Positions 1-10,812 of a DNA stretch of 64,000 nucleotides are shown piece by piece. A program made the translations under genes and the position numbers. Under the pieces are notes generated by a model. The model saw only the letters and a program-made list of their open reading frames with translations, did not search any database and had not been told where the DNA came from. The stretch is from Apiospora phragmitis (Eukaryota > Ascomycota > Sordariomycetes > Amphisphaeriales > Apiosporaceae), in assembly GCA_038363925.1 (NCBI GenBank), contig JAQQWL010000008.1, positions 2,356,001 to 2,420,000 of the forward strand, written 5' to 3'. Position 1 is the stretch's first letter. Each line of letters opens with the position of its first letter.

Positions 1-461
1 CCAAGCTGTAATGAAGTAGGGTGTGCTGGAAACACTTTAGCTCTCACTTGAAGGGAAGCAAACGTGGTTTTATAAGGATATAGATAGGGGCGCTTTACTT
101 AGGAACAAGCTCCGGCCTCGCTTTTCGAGTCGGTGCCAAGACAAATTATCTGATCCACGAAGGATTATTGCCAAGAGAAGTTATCAGATGATCTGATTAG
201 TGGGGATATCGAATTAACTACGACCACTCAGCGCAAAGGCTTGCGAAGTGTGAGTCATCCATGCGGCTGAACTAATACCCTAGCTTTGATGGGGAAGGTA
301 TGAGACAGGTATCATTTCGGCTAAGGGATGAAAAAGGGGGACGGGGAGGAATTGATGATGTATTGACATGCATAGAAGCAAACGCTATGACATCTCGTAG
401 GGGGCAGATGCGAGAAGCGAATGAGCTGCAGGAGGCTACCACGCTACTGACTGTCCCGTTT
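1..461. other. Intergenic, downstream of the PARG-like gene
   Basis: No coding region, RNA or repeat could be supported here. It holds the 3' flank of the minus-strand PARG-like gene. Confidence 0.5.
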
Positions 462-1715
462 TTAGGCATCCTTCGAGCTAGTATTAAAGCCCATGTCCTC
501 GGAGCCGTCGGTATTCGATTCGGAGCCCCCTTGATCACCGGCACACTCTAAGGGACCAGCTTGAGAGTCGCGATTAGGTCGTTGGGGTTCCTTGGCAAGT
601 TGGGTCTGAAGATTGATCAGGATAGAGCGCAGCCCATCCTGAAGCTGGGTGGTCTTGGCTTGCTGGACTTGGAGTTCCAGTTGCTCGATCTTCTCCTCGA
701 TCTCGCGCACTCTAGCAGTGTCCGGATCGTCGTCTACCGCATCTTCAGACTCCTGCGCTGGCTCTTCTCTCGTAAGCCCTTCCCCAAAGGCCTCTTCGAA
801 TGCTTCGGCCATACCCGGGTCCTTGATGGCGAACATAACCGTCTCGATGCCGTGCCACGCCTCTCCCTTGGGCTTGTTCTTCCCCCGCGCCTGCTTGTTG
901 CTAGGGTTACCCAGTAGCACCCTCTTCCACGCCGCGGCAATCTCGCCGACTGGGTTTCCGTAGGCGCCACATCCCCAAGCACCTAGTACGGCTTTCTTGA
1001 CGTTCTTGGCCTGGAAGATTCTCATGACAGACCGCATCTTTTCCAACACGAGCTCCTTGTCTTTTCCCAAGACGTAAGAACCGCGGCCGGTCTCTTCGTC
1101 GACGGAGATGTCGGGAAACCGGAGCATACCAGCTGAGACGCAATCGACGAACCACCTGTCCTTCTTCTCCAGGTCATCTCCGGCATTGTCCCGGAAGACC
1201 AAGACGTCAGGCGTATATACTCCTCCGAGCTCCGGCAATCGGTAGAACTCGTCCTTTAAGGAGGGTAATAATGTTGTGCGCATACAGAGGTATTCCTCTT
1301 GGCTCCCCGCCCCGTTCAGAAAGCCACCTCCCGGCGACAAGGGAGATGCCATGTTCAGGATACCTACCCGCGCCACCTTGTTTCCCAGATCTGGTCTTCC
1401 TGTATGAGGATCCTCAAGCAATCGGCGGGCAACGGTGAGGGTATCGGCCGCTTGTAAGATGAGCCTCGGCGCAACACTCTGATGAGTTGCGTCAGTGGTG
1501 CCCTTGTGCGATACCGTTTTGGAGTCCCCATGCTGGGCCTTCAGTGCTGTTGGGTTGGCGATCAACTCGGCTGCCTCATTCCCACGCCGCGAGCGCGGAT
1601 GAGCCGACAATAGAGCGGGAATGGTCTTGTTTAAGGTAGCCTTGGCCTTCTTTGCGCGAACATCCTTGCGGAAAGCGGCTGGCGGCTGGCCCACCGAGGG
1701 TTCTGTCCTGCCCAT
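462..1715 (-). CDS. PARG-like protein (microbial-type poly(ADP-ribose) glycohydrolase domain)
   Basis: Single-exon gene of 417 residues from the ATG at 1715. An in-frame ATG at 1862 would add 49 residues that look like UTR (hydrophobic, no domain), so the MGRTEP start is preferred. The domain is the TIGR02452/microbial PARG fold. An N-terminal Lys/Arg-rich helix region (residues 10-60) precedes VGILNMASPLSPGGGFLNG, then the SQEE catalytic loop with its glutamate pair (about residues 152-178), then a second conserved motif VLGAWGCGAYGNPVGEIAAAW. Known members hydrolyse ADP-ribose polymers or ADP-ribosyl bonds; the target here is unknown. The C-terminal 100 residues are acidic, then form a predicted coiled coil (REIEEKIEQLELQVQQA), then a Ser/Asp-rich tail. 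The frame is intact, with no intron needed. It is divergent from LipB. Family assignment is firm; the cellular role is inference. Confidence 0.85.
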   Translation of the reverse strand: MGRTEPSVGQPPAAFRKDVRAKKAKATLNKTIPALLSAHPRSRRGNEAAELIANPTALKAQHGDSKTVSHKGTTDATHQSVAPRLILQAADTLTVARRLLEDPHTGRPDLGNKVARVGILNMASPLSPGGGFLNGAGSQEEYLCMRTTLLPSLKDEFYRLPELGGVYTPDVLVFRDNAGDDLEKKDRWFVDCVSAGMLRFPDISVDEETGRGSYVLGKDKELVLEKMRSVMRIFQAKNVKKAVLGAWGCGAYGNPVGEIAAAWKRVLLGNPSNKQARGKNKPKGEAWHGIETVMFAIKDPGMAEAFEEAFGEGLTREEPAQESEDAVDDDPDTARVREIEEKIEQLELQVQQAKTTQLQDGLRSILINLQTQLAKEPQRPNRDSQAGPLECAGDQGGSESNTDGSEDMGFNTSSKDA

Positions 1716-2469
1716 GAGTAAGGTGGGCACACAACTAATAGACAGTAGTATATGCATGGAGCAGCTATCGTGGTTTGAATAAAGGATGTGTTTTATACTA
1801 GGTGGCTGCTGGCCATCAAGGTGCTGTAAATAAGAAAGTAGGAACAACGCTCGAGAAGTCAAACTTGTCCAATCCCACTTTTACCCGTTAGGAGGCGACT
1901 ATTAAAACATCGCCGGTAAAGTCTGTGATCCAGCTATTATAATACCAGCCAGGCTATTCGGTAGATGGAGTCCCTGCAGTTGGGCGCACCTGCTTCTCAG
2001 TAAGAAGTACGTTGCTAATGATCCACTCCTCAGCTGTACTCTGGCTGCACGATGAAACCAGCCGAAAACTCTCGCAGAATTTACCTAAATTACATGACAC
2101 CATAGGGCTGAGGTAGTGTTCATCAGGCATTTGGGAGTCGGGACCAGCTGCAAAGTCGGGTCAAGAATTACCCCGCCTGAAGGTGTTGACCCCACCAACT
2201 GTTAGACAAGCTATGACCCAAGCTCAAGCTTTCCCAAGCTCAAGTCTTGGCGGCTATTACAGGGCTTGCAGGGCTAGTCGCGTAGCTGCTTAGCGCCTCG
2301 TCCTTTTTCTCCTGCCCTCGTTAACACCAACTGAAGCTGTTGTTCGCCATAATATACTTAGACTTCTACCACTTCTCTTATATTGCCCACCCCAAATATC
2401 GCAAGTAGGCACTTCCCAAAGCAGCCGTTCGGGACACGGAACTCAACTCTTCCAGCCTTCACTTCCATC
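1716..2469. promoter_or_regulatory. Divergent promoter region, PARG-like gene / LipB
   Basis: About 750 bases separate the two divergent start codons. The LipB side has short pyrimidine-rich tracts (ttctcttatattgcccacc) typical of fungal transcription starts. No specific operator could be identified. Confidence 0.4.
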
Positions 2470-3810
2470 ATGGGGGTTCATCGAGTCGCCAGGGCTCCTC
2501 AGCGCCTCCAGCACCTCCACATCCCCGGTAAAATGGATTTGCTCCCGAGCTACGCCCTCGCCGTCGCCGTCCAGTCCAAATTACAACAACGCCTGCTCGA
2601 CTACAAGGCCGCCGTCGCCGCCGCCGCCTCCTCCTCCAACGACTCTTCCCAACCTCTACCGCCGCCACCGCCTCCTACCATCATCTCCTTCACCCCCGCC
2701 CCGACCTATACCCTCGGCCGCCGCCAGACCGAACCCCTCAGCCCGGCCGAGGAAGAGCGCCTCCGGGCAAGGCTGAACATCCACTGGTATAAGCAGAACA
2801 GGAAAGGGCAGGGGAAACCCCCGAAAGAAGACGCCAAACCTCGAATCGTCGATGGACAGTTGGTTGAAAACGGTGAGCACCACTACTCCGGCTACTACCC
2901 TGCCATCCACACCACCCCGCGCGGTGGCTTGACCACCTACCACGGCCCCGGCCAAGTCGTCTTCTGGCCCGTGATCGATCTGAAGTCGCCGCTGCACCGC
3001 CACTTCAGCGTGCGCGACTACGCCTGCCTGCTCGAGAAGACGACCATCGCCTCGATCGCCGCGACCGTCGCCGCGTCCCTGCCATCTCTCAATCCCACGG
3101 CGGTGCGCCAGAGGGACGTGCAAGGCTTCACGACGGAGAATCCGGGGGTCTGGGTGCGGCGCCACCGGGTCGACGGTGTCGACGTCGACGACCACGAGGG
3201 GGAGGGCGAGGAGGAGCGCAAGATCGCGGCGCTGGGCGTGCACCTGCGCCGCCACGTCACGGGGCTCGGCGTCGCCGTCAACTGCAGCATGCCCTGCCGG
3301 GGCCCCGAGGCGGTCGAGCCCTGGCGCCGCATCGTCGCGTGCGGCCTCGAGGGCAAGCGCGTGACGAGCCTGGCGTGCGAGATGCTGGACTTCGGCGCGC
3401 CCGCGCAGTGGGCCTGGGCGACGCGGCCACGGCTGCTGCTGCCATACTTGAGGCCGAGTGGGTATCACCAGTCCAGGACGCACAAGACGCCGTCCTGGGC
3501 CAAGGCACCCCTGCTCGAGGCGGAGATGCTCCGGGTCTGGCCGGCGCTCTTTGCGCGGTCTCTGGGGCTGCTGGCGCCCGCGGAAGCGGCGGCGGCTGAC
3601 CACGACGGCGATGCGGGCACTACCGTCACCGAGAAGCAGTTGAAGAAAGCAGGCCTCGTGAAGAACGTCACGCTAGAAATGGTCTTTGGCAGGGCTGGAA
3701 GAGCACCATCGGCCTTCCTCAAGAGGAGCAGTACACCAGGGACCACGAAACAGAGGGTCCTTGCCAAGGGCTGGAAGAGCACCAACGGCCTTCCTGAAGA
3801 GGAGCAGTAG
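2470..3810 (+). CDS. LIP2: Lipoyl(octanoyl) transferase, mitochondrial LipB type
   Basis: Octanoyl-[acyl-carrier-protein]:protein N-octanoyltransferase of the mitochondrial lipoate pathway. It moves octanoate onto E2/H proteins before sulfur insertion. The start at 2470 (MGVHRVARAP) is preferred over the in-frame ATG at 2383, giving 446 residues. Visible motifs in order: basic N-terminus with QHLHIPGK; PAPTYTLGRRQ; GGLTTYHGPGQ, the substrate-tunnel motif; KIAALGVHLRRHVT, with the family's conserved lysine; NCSMPCRG; and a GLEGKRVTSL segment preceded by the likely catalytic cysteine (VACGLEG). A long Ala/Pro-rich insert (about residues 45-70) and a polar insert before GGLTTYH are typical of fungal versions. 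The last 40 codons run through an imperfect 47-base direct repeat read in two different frames, so the C-terminus may be locally rearranged. The symbol follows the yeast orthologue. Confidence 0.88.
   Translation: MGVHRVARAPQRLQHLHIPGKMDLLPSYALAVAVQSKLQQRLLDYKAAVAAAASSSNDSSQPLPPPPPPTIISFTPAPTYTLGRRQTEPLSPAEEERLRARLNIHWYKQNRKGQGKPPKEDAKPRIVDGQLVENGEHHYSGYYPAIHTTPRGGLTTYHGPGQVVFWPVIDLKSPLHRHFSVRDYACLLEKTTIASIAATVAASLPSLNPTAVRQRDVQGFTTENPGVWVRRHRVDGVDVDDHEGEGEEERKIAALGVHLRRHVTGLGVAVNCSMPCRGPEAVEPWRRIVACGLEGKRVTSLACEMLDFGAPAQWAWATRPRLLLPYLRPSGYHQSRTHKTPSWAKAPLLEAEMLRVWPALFARSLGLLAPAEAAAADHDGDAGTTVTEKQLKKAGLVKNVTLEMVFGRAGRAPSAFLKRSSTPGTTKQRVLAKGWKSTNGLPEEEQ
3692..3738 (+). repeat. Direct repeat copy 1 (47 bases) in the LipB 3' end
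   Basis: The copy begins gggctggaagagcacca and ends gtacacca. It matches 3768-3814 at all but three positions. The offset of 76 bases is not a multiple of three, so the two copies are translated in different frames. Confidence 0.9.
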
Positions 3811-3814
3811 ACCA
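3768..3814 (+). repeat. Direct repeat copy 2 (47 bases), carries the LipB stop codon
   Basis: Second copy of the 3692-3738 repeat. It supplies the last 13 sense codons (ending GLPEEEQ) and the TAG stop of the LipB reading frame. Confidence 0.9.
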
Positions 3815-6297
3815 ATGTCTCGAGGAAGCGTCCCATACATACCGTATCGCTCGAGTATACCTTAGGTAGAGAGAAGAAAAGAGCAGCGCTCGTTCTTCTG
3901 TGTGTACATCCGGGGGCGCGACTCGAGACCAAGAAGGGGAGGTGAAGAAGGCATCCTCTCCATGTTGCTGCTGCTGTCGATCGCCTCTCACGGCCAGACT
4001 TCGCTGCCGGCCGCTGTTTGCTGCTACCGCTGCCCTGCTGCTGTAGCTTCCGTCTACTGGTGCTCTGGCATACATACATACACACACATACGAAAATGCA
4101 CATGTGCCCGACGGCAGCCGCAGCGTCGCATCGCATTACACGACCGCATATACGCAAGGCCATCTCCCCACAAAAGGTTAGCTTTCAGGCTCTATTCCCT
4201 CTCCAGGTGCGCTGCTTGCTGATGCCAAGGTACGTGCGAAGTGTACGCGTGGTCGCGCATCGCACTTACACATACCGCCGCAAGTTATTTCCCGTTTCCC
4301 ATTATGCGCAGATGGATCTACACAGTAATTAATCATTGCCCCGGCATATGTATGCGCATATAGGAGGAGCAGCGCAGGGGTATGCAGGTAGGGGGATATT
4401 TGGGCCACGCACTTTTGTTGATGCCCGGGCTGGCCTGCAGCTGCAGGACCCGCCGGTCATCGGAGTGAGGTCCCTTCTTTCTTTCGACGACGGGGAATGG
4501 CGGGGCGGGCGACCGACGCACCCCTGGCCCGGACATTGCATTAGGTTAGTTAGTTGTTCTATCCCAAGCCACGCCTTGTTGCCAGCGAAGCCAGCAAGGA
4601 AGCGACATATGCGGGTCGCAGCTGGTCAGTCGACGCCGTGGCTGTTTTGGTGCTGCAGAATGTTGCGACCAACAAGCGGTCGCATAATATGACCTGTATC
4701 ATTTTCTCAAGCTGCAGCTAGCACTGCTAGGGACAGAACAGGTTTTCCTCCGGCTGTATAGATAGAGAGATAGAGACCGGGAGAGATGGTCCTTTTTCCC
4801 CTTTACGAAGAAAGCAGACTGGTGATAATGCGACCCTAGATAAGCTATTCATCGTGATCATCGAGAAAGGCTACTAGATGCGACTCTTTGGTAGACCAAC
4901 AAAGCTCCCGATTTTTACCCAGAGTTGTATTCCCGTCTGTGGTGTAACGAACATATCATTTCCATGCCTGGCCCCCAAGGGGGCATATTGATTGATTGAC
5001 TGATTGACGTGTCTCCGTCATAGCCTCACACACGCACACACATTTATCTTCACACCACCACTTTCGCATGGATCGACCCTGGAGTGCAGGATCTGCATGT
5101 AGCCCATGCAGCAGCCGCCGGCTGATCAACTCGTGGGCATATACATATTGTTGCTGACCCGACCCACGCCTTTCTTACGCTTTTTTTTTTTCTTCCCTTC
5201 TCCATGCATATCGGCCGGTTTTTCCTCTCTCTGGAAGAGTTGTAGAAGAAGAAGAAGAAGAAGGGGGCAGTGGGGGAGAAAGGATGATGAAGTGAGATGC
5301 TCAACGAGGTATTTTTTAATTTCGGTAATACTTCCCTGTGGCCAAGACACGAAAGGCAAAGCAACCTCGGCATTTGCCTTTGATATGTGCTACTGAGACA
5401 TACGTATGTGTACCTGTAGATGGCCGAGAATACGAAAACCACATGATCTCGTCGTGTATCACCGCCTTTGCTGTAGTGTCATCACCGTTGAGGAAAGTAA
5501 AATGCAAGTGAGATTTTCGGGCCGTCCTGTTATTTGCCTTCCATTCGCCTTCCATCGGCGTTTCGAAGCAGGCCATTGGCCATCTCAACGGCCCTAATTG
5601 AGGTACTCGGGATTGATTTGTTTTCCATTCTTAGATTATATGATAGGTGCTTATACCAATGTGCTCCCTCCCCACGACCCTATTCCTTTTCCCCGTTTCG
5701 GGGCCGAGACAAGATGAGGAAGTGAGATATTAAAATCTGACTCGCCGGGATTCTCCACCACATACATCTCCTGTCTCGTCTCCATCTCTGCTCTTTCTGA
5801 CCACACTTCGTTGACGTGGTGATGTTGCTTTCCAATTTCGCTCACCCTCTCGCGCGGCTCACTCGTACAGTACAAATCGAGACGAGGGGCAAGTACCGAA
5901 GTAGGAAATCCCGAATGCACCCAGAAGCACCTGGCATGAAAAAGAAGAGAAAGCACCCATCTTGCGGACACCCAAGCGGTCGAACTGGGTCTATTAGGAT
6001 CCCAGACTCCCAAAATAAAGGGGGCCAACCAAGACGACGCAGCGCCTGATTAGTCTCCGTGTATCAGAACTCCCCGGAAAAAGGACGTGATGATGACATG
6101 AGATTCGTAAGAAGCAAAAAAAAAAACGCCTGTGGGGTTATCAAATTGAATTATTGCCTCCGCCTTTTGACACCATGCCATGAATGTAGATGAAGCGAGA
6201 ACAAAAGAAAAGGCTGGAAAAGAAATCATCAAAGCTCGCCGCCAACACCATTTCCCTTTCTTGGCAATCCCTTTTCTTCTTGAATCATCGCGAGAAT
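3815..6297. other. Non-coding, between convergent LipB and otubain genes
   Basis: About 2.5 kb with no supportable gene on either strand. It has CA/TA-rich short repeats (tacatacatacacacacatac near 4070), a (GAA)n tract at 5245-5263, a T11 run near 5180 and an A11 run near 6117. All open frames here are low-complexity. Confidence 0.5.
5245..5263. repeat. (GAA)n microsatellite
   Basis: Six tandem gaa units in non-coding DNA, followed by a G-rich tract (gggggcagtggggg). Confidence 0.85.
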
Positions 6298-8789
6298 TTA
6301 GTGACTCCGTTTGCGGCCGCCGCCGTGGCGGCTGCTGTTACTGCTCGTAGGCTGAAGATCCTCGTCGTTCTCGGGCTTGTACTCCTCGGGCTGAAAGTGG
6401 GGGTTATTATAGTGAGCCGTGTTGAAGTGACTGTTCTTAAACATGCTCGTCGTGAAGGTGGGCTCGACCGCCGTCGTGGGAGAGCCGCTACTGGGCGATT
6501 CGCCCATCCCGGGAGCGGGTAATTGTACTTGCTGAACCGCAACGAGTTGAGCGGCGATATAAGCGGCGTGACTTCCTGCTGGCGTGGGGGAGATGACTGC
6601 TGGGGGGAAACCAGCTGCGCCGGAGGAAGTCCATCTGAGTAAGGCGAGGCGATCCAAGGTGACATAGGGGGGAGGGGTGTATGCATCCGCAATCGGTGAA
6701 CAGTCGGAGGGTGGTGAACCGAGCGACGAGATGCTGGGTGGGCCCATGGCCGGAATCATCGCAAGCGCCGTCATGTCAAGTGTCGCATAGTCCTGCAGCG
6801 AAGAGACACTGCTCTGGTGAATGTCGTGCTGGTGTGAGAGTGAAGTCACGCGGTTGACCTGTATTGACGTAGGCCCTGAGGGAATGGGCGGTATTTGGAT
6901 GGCCGCACCACCATTGCGGTACAGGATGTCGTAATGTCCCGGTCGGTAGAGTAGCTGAATCATCGGCTCGACAGAGGCCGCATCTTTGCCATTGGCCTCA
7001 TCTGGCATCCTGTGGACGTTGACTTGGTCCCCTTCGCTGCGATCCAGATAGGCAATCTCGAGTACCATGTTGGCGGGTTTTAGGAGAACCTTGAACAACA
7101 GTACCATGCCCAGATGATCAATCTCGCGATTCACGGGCAATATCCATTCTTCGCAATAGCTGTTAACATCCCTGGAATGAAGGCTTCGTATTCGGCAAAG
7201 TTGCCCTTCAACCATGAAGCGGCAAGAAGTCGGAGGTGGTAGATGATGGCGGCCGAAGTCATCTCCTCATTGAACTTTTCCATGAGCACTGCCATCGGGT
7301 CTGCGCCACTGGTCATGACCTGGATGAGGTCCGACATGAGGTCGAAGGTGACATCGGTAAAGTCTTCCGTGACCAACGGGGCATAACCTCCTGCCGTCTC
7401 CAAGTAGTCGTTCAAGGCCCGCAACCGGGCGAGCTCGGCCTGGAGCTGGTTGACGCCCCCACATCTTATCAGTGACTCGAGATAGCCGAAGCCGATGGCT
7501 GTTTGTCCGTAAATACATCAGTATCAGTGTTACCAGCAATTGTGTACGTACGTATATCCTGGACTGGAGAATGAAAGATAGAAAAATAAGAAGAAGACAA
7601 GATCATGACATGAGGACCCCCGACGTTTGGGTTGGCCTGCGAATTGCGGGGTACAGGGTGGGATATGCAGCAGAATCCAAGAAGCGTAAAGTTGCAAACT
7701 CACCTCGCCAGCCACAATTACCGTCGCCTTGGATCGGGCGGTAGTGGGAGTAAGTCTGGGGTAATGCCTGTGCATTTGGTTAATAAAAGCTGCCTTGTAG
7801 GAAATAGAGCTTGCATGTCGAGGAATGGAGTTGTTTGTGGTATTTTTCCGGCGCGGAAGAGGATAGGAGCAGAAAGTAGCATGGCCACCATCGTCGTCAC
7901 TGGCACCTGCACACACACAAACACAAACACACAACTTACCAACGTTTTGGCGACAAATGTGGGATCTGCTTTAGCATATTCTTCTGTTATCGCTTGACTG
8001 GGGGTTTTCTCGCCGACGAAAGGTCCCTGATCGTGTCGTTAGAAACAAATTACCAAACGAATGCAAACAAAGTGTCAAAATGAATCAGGGTGTAGGGGGA
8101 AACAATTCAGCCTCCGACACGGCAGTTGAGTGCGAGATAGGTTGGTTGCACAGAATGGGAAGGGTTTAAAAAAGGTGGTGTGCGCGTCGTGTCGTTGCTC
8201 ACCTCCAGGTTGGGCTGGTATTTACTGGCAGCCAGTTCCTGATCGGCGACGTCGCTTTGCTGTTCCATCTTGATGTGGTGGTTATAGCGCAAATGATGGC
8301 GGTGGTTTTTGCTTGGTCGAGCGATTTGGCGTCGGGAACGGGGGTTTTGAATGCGATGGTGATGTGCCGCAGCCGCCGCGGCAGAGGGCGCAGGTTTGTT
8401 GCTGCTGGGGCTGAGGCGGTGGTGGTGGTGCTGGTCGTGGTGTTGTCGGAGTGGGAGTGGAGGTAGATCATGGAATAATGGCGAGGTGACGGAGTCGGCG
8501 GCACTTGGACTACAAAGGCCCGGGTGGTTTAGGTGGTGGTTAGCATGCACATTGGCGTTGGGAGCAGCTCCGCCACTACCGCCGTCAGTGGGATGGTGGT
8601 GGTTTTGGATCAGGTTCCCATTGCTGCCGCACCTGCTAAGCGTGCTGCTGCTGCTGCTGCTGCCCTCGAACGACTGGCCCAGTGGGTGGGTGCAAACGAG
8701 TACTCGGGAATATGCGCGTTGGCCACATGCACGTAGGCTCCGAACGACGAGTACGGAGCAGCATACGGCGTAAGCATGGGCTGGAACAT
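6298..8789 (-). CDS. Otubain-like deubiquitinase (peptidase C65), frame disrupted
   Basis: Cysteine protease that removes ubiquitin, family C65. Probable exons: 8789 to 8203 (donor GTGAGC), a short exon encoding GPFVGEKTPSQAITEEYAKA near 8023-7942 (donor GTAAGT), one carrying the catalytic loop IQGDGNCGWRG near 7755-7690, then IGFGYLESLIRCGG onward from about 7495. Asp and Cys are in GDGNCGW, and the catalytic His is in the PGHYDILYRNGG motif near 6915. Residues SYCEEWILPVNREIDHLGM match the family exactly but lie one base out of frame with the preceding FAEYEAFIPG. The shift sits at a GGG run (ccc at 7170-7172); one more G would restore the frame. The His/Ser-rich N-terminus has a second frame change near the polySer/polyAla tract: MFQPMLTPYAAPYSS is open from 8789, while SSSSSSTLSRCGSNG is in another frame. 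The C-terminal 120 residues are Pro/Thr/Ser-rich and disordered. Confidence 0.7.
8643..8664. repeat. (GCT)n trinucleotide repeat in the otubain N-terminus
   Basis: Seven gct units. On the minus strand they read as polySer or polyAla depending on frame, which is why the N-terminal reading frame of the otubain gene is uncertain here. Confidence 0.8.
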
Positions 8790-10651
8790 GCCTGGGCCTA
8801 GAGGAGGGAGCAGGTGGGAATCCCGTGGCGGGATATCGTGGTCATGTAATTAACTGTGGCCCTTAAGGTTCGTCGTAGGATCGGTTCGATTAGGTTGGGT
8901 ATGCGGGAATGGGATTCAACCAGAACGGCTCTCTGCCAATGCCACTTCTCGATGTGTCGGACCTAACCTTGGCTCCAAAAAACGATTCAAGTCGGGGGGT
9001 GCAGCCGCTGAAGGAGCTAGTCAGTCGTGGGCATGGGGCCACCCGACTCGAGCAAGCTAAGGTGTGTATTTGATGATCTGATAGTTTCGAGTTTCCTGCG
9101 GACGGCAATCAAACCACCAGGGAAATAGTCAACAATAGACAGGACAGGAGCAGCCCGGACAGGGCCAGGTGTCGGCGATGGATGGCTGGACGAGGGAGAG
9201 ACGGGATATCGAGGGCAGCAAGGGGGTTTTCTAGAAAGGCGAAAGAGTCGAAACTTTGTAAGACGAGGATCGGGGTCGAGCAGGCTGGGGGTGCCCGTAC
9301 AATAAAAGACAGATGATTTGAAGAATAAAACGACACACTAGTAGCTGTTCGTTCGCCTCTCGACCATAATATTATTCACCTCTTACTGTACAAGTAGCGA
9401 GCGACGAGACAGGAGCGGCGAGTGCAGATGTGCAGCTGCAGCAATTACGGTGGTAGCCAGTGGTAATTGCATGGACAAGGTTGGGTGCATGGAAAAAGAC
9501 GGGCAGGACGGGCAGGACGGGAGCCTTTTGGGACCAGGCACTGGAGCAGGGACTGAGGGACTGGACTGGAGAGAGCCCACAGAGATCCCGGCATCTATAA
9601 AAATACAAGAGATATTGATCAATTGGGTTAAAACCTGGACGCGGCCAAAAACGCATGTACTCTGCAGTACTGTATGTAACCTAGGTTAGGATTGATATGA
9701 GAGCCGGAGCGTCTCCAGCATCGGCAAATCCACAGACTGGCCATGCTTGCCATGTACTGTAGCATGTAATGCAGCTTGACCTCCTACCTCCGAGCACAAG
9801 CAGGTTTCTTTTCGCCATCCAGTAAGACAGTCTCGCTGGCGTTATGCTACTATAGCATGCATTACGTCCATATATACTACTACTTGCCGAATAGTATCGG
9901 GATTATCATCCTGGCGACTGATTAATCAATTTGTGGTTTAGTTGGTTGTGGTCGACCGATTGTCTAGTCCTGGCTCAGTACGAGCGACGACGGGGTCAAC
10001 TTCACGAACTGCAACACTAACTCTACACCTGCCTGCCCTGCACCTTCAATAGCGCAACGCTAAAGTCAAACCCCCGCCCTGCTGTGCCTCATCTGTCGTA
10101 CAATGTCACCAATTGACAAGAACGGCAAAAAAAGGTCGTTCATTTTCCATCAGTCCCTCTTGGAAAGTAGAAACGGACTACAATTGACTGGCAATATAGG
10201 ACCGGATTCAATCTACTCGTACTTAGTGTCGGCGAGGAGCCGCTCAGCAACTGCCATATCGCCGCACATGCTGTGTCGTGCGTAGGCGCTTTGCTGACGG
10301 GAGACCCTCAGTAAGTATGATAGTGGGCAGGCCCGGAATAAAAGATGGGATGGCGGGAAGCGATCGCAGGGTAATTCACTGATCGGTGATACTAGTTAGG
10401 CCTCTAGCAAGGTAGAAACCAATCCTTCAGACTAGACGTCTTCGACTTCCCCAGCCGAGCGGAAAGACACCTGTTCTTCTGTCAAAGCATATGTACACGA
10501 CACTTCGCTTGGCAAACGTGCTGGGGTGTTGGGCGTAGTCAAGATAACATGAAGTAGGTTAAGTAGGTACATGTAACCCGCATACGATACAGTACAGCAG
10601 AATAAATATGTATATCGGTATATCGCGAACACAACCCACGTAGACGGGTAT

Positions 10652-10655
<4 letters not shown>

Positions 10656-10703
<48 letters not shown>
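10656..10703. repeat. (AC)24 microsatellite
   Basis: 48 bases of perfect AC repeat in non-coding DNA. Confidence 0.97.
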
Positions 10704-10705
<2 letters not shown>

Positions 10706-10798
10706 GCGGCTCATGAAGGAAGGAGGGGTCTTCTGCAGATCTTCATTGTTAGGAAAGTCATCGCTAGTCATCGTCATGAGCGGCTGGGAGGTACGCAT

Positions 10799-10812
10799 GG
10801 GGGGGGGGGGGG
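10799..10812. repeat. G14 homopolymer
   Basis: Fourteen consecutive guanines; the length call is likely to be imprecise. Confidence 0.9.

Noticed and set aside
2656..3603. 315-codon minus-strand open frame
   Set aside because: Antisense shadow of LipB with Arg/Gly/Ala-biased composition caused by GC-rich codons.
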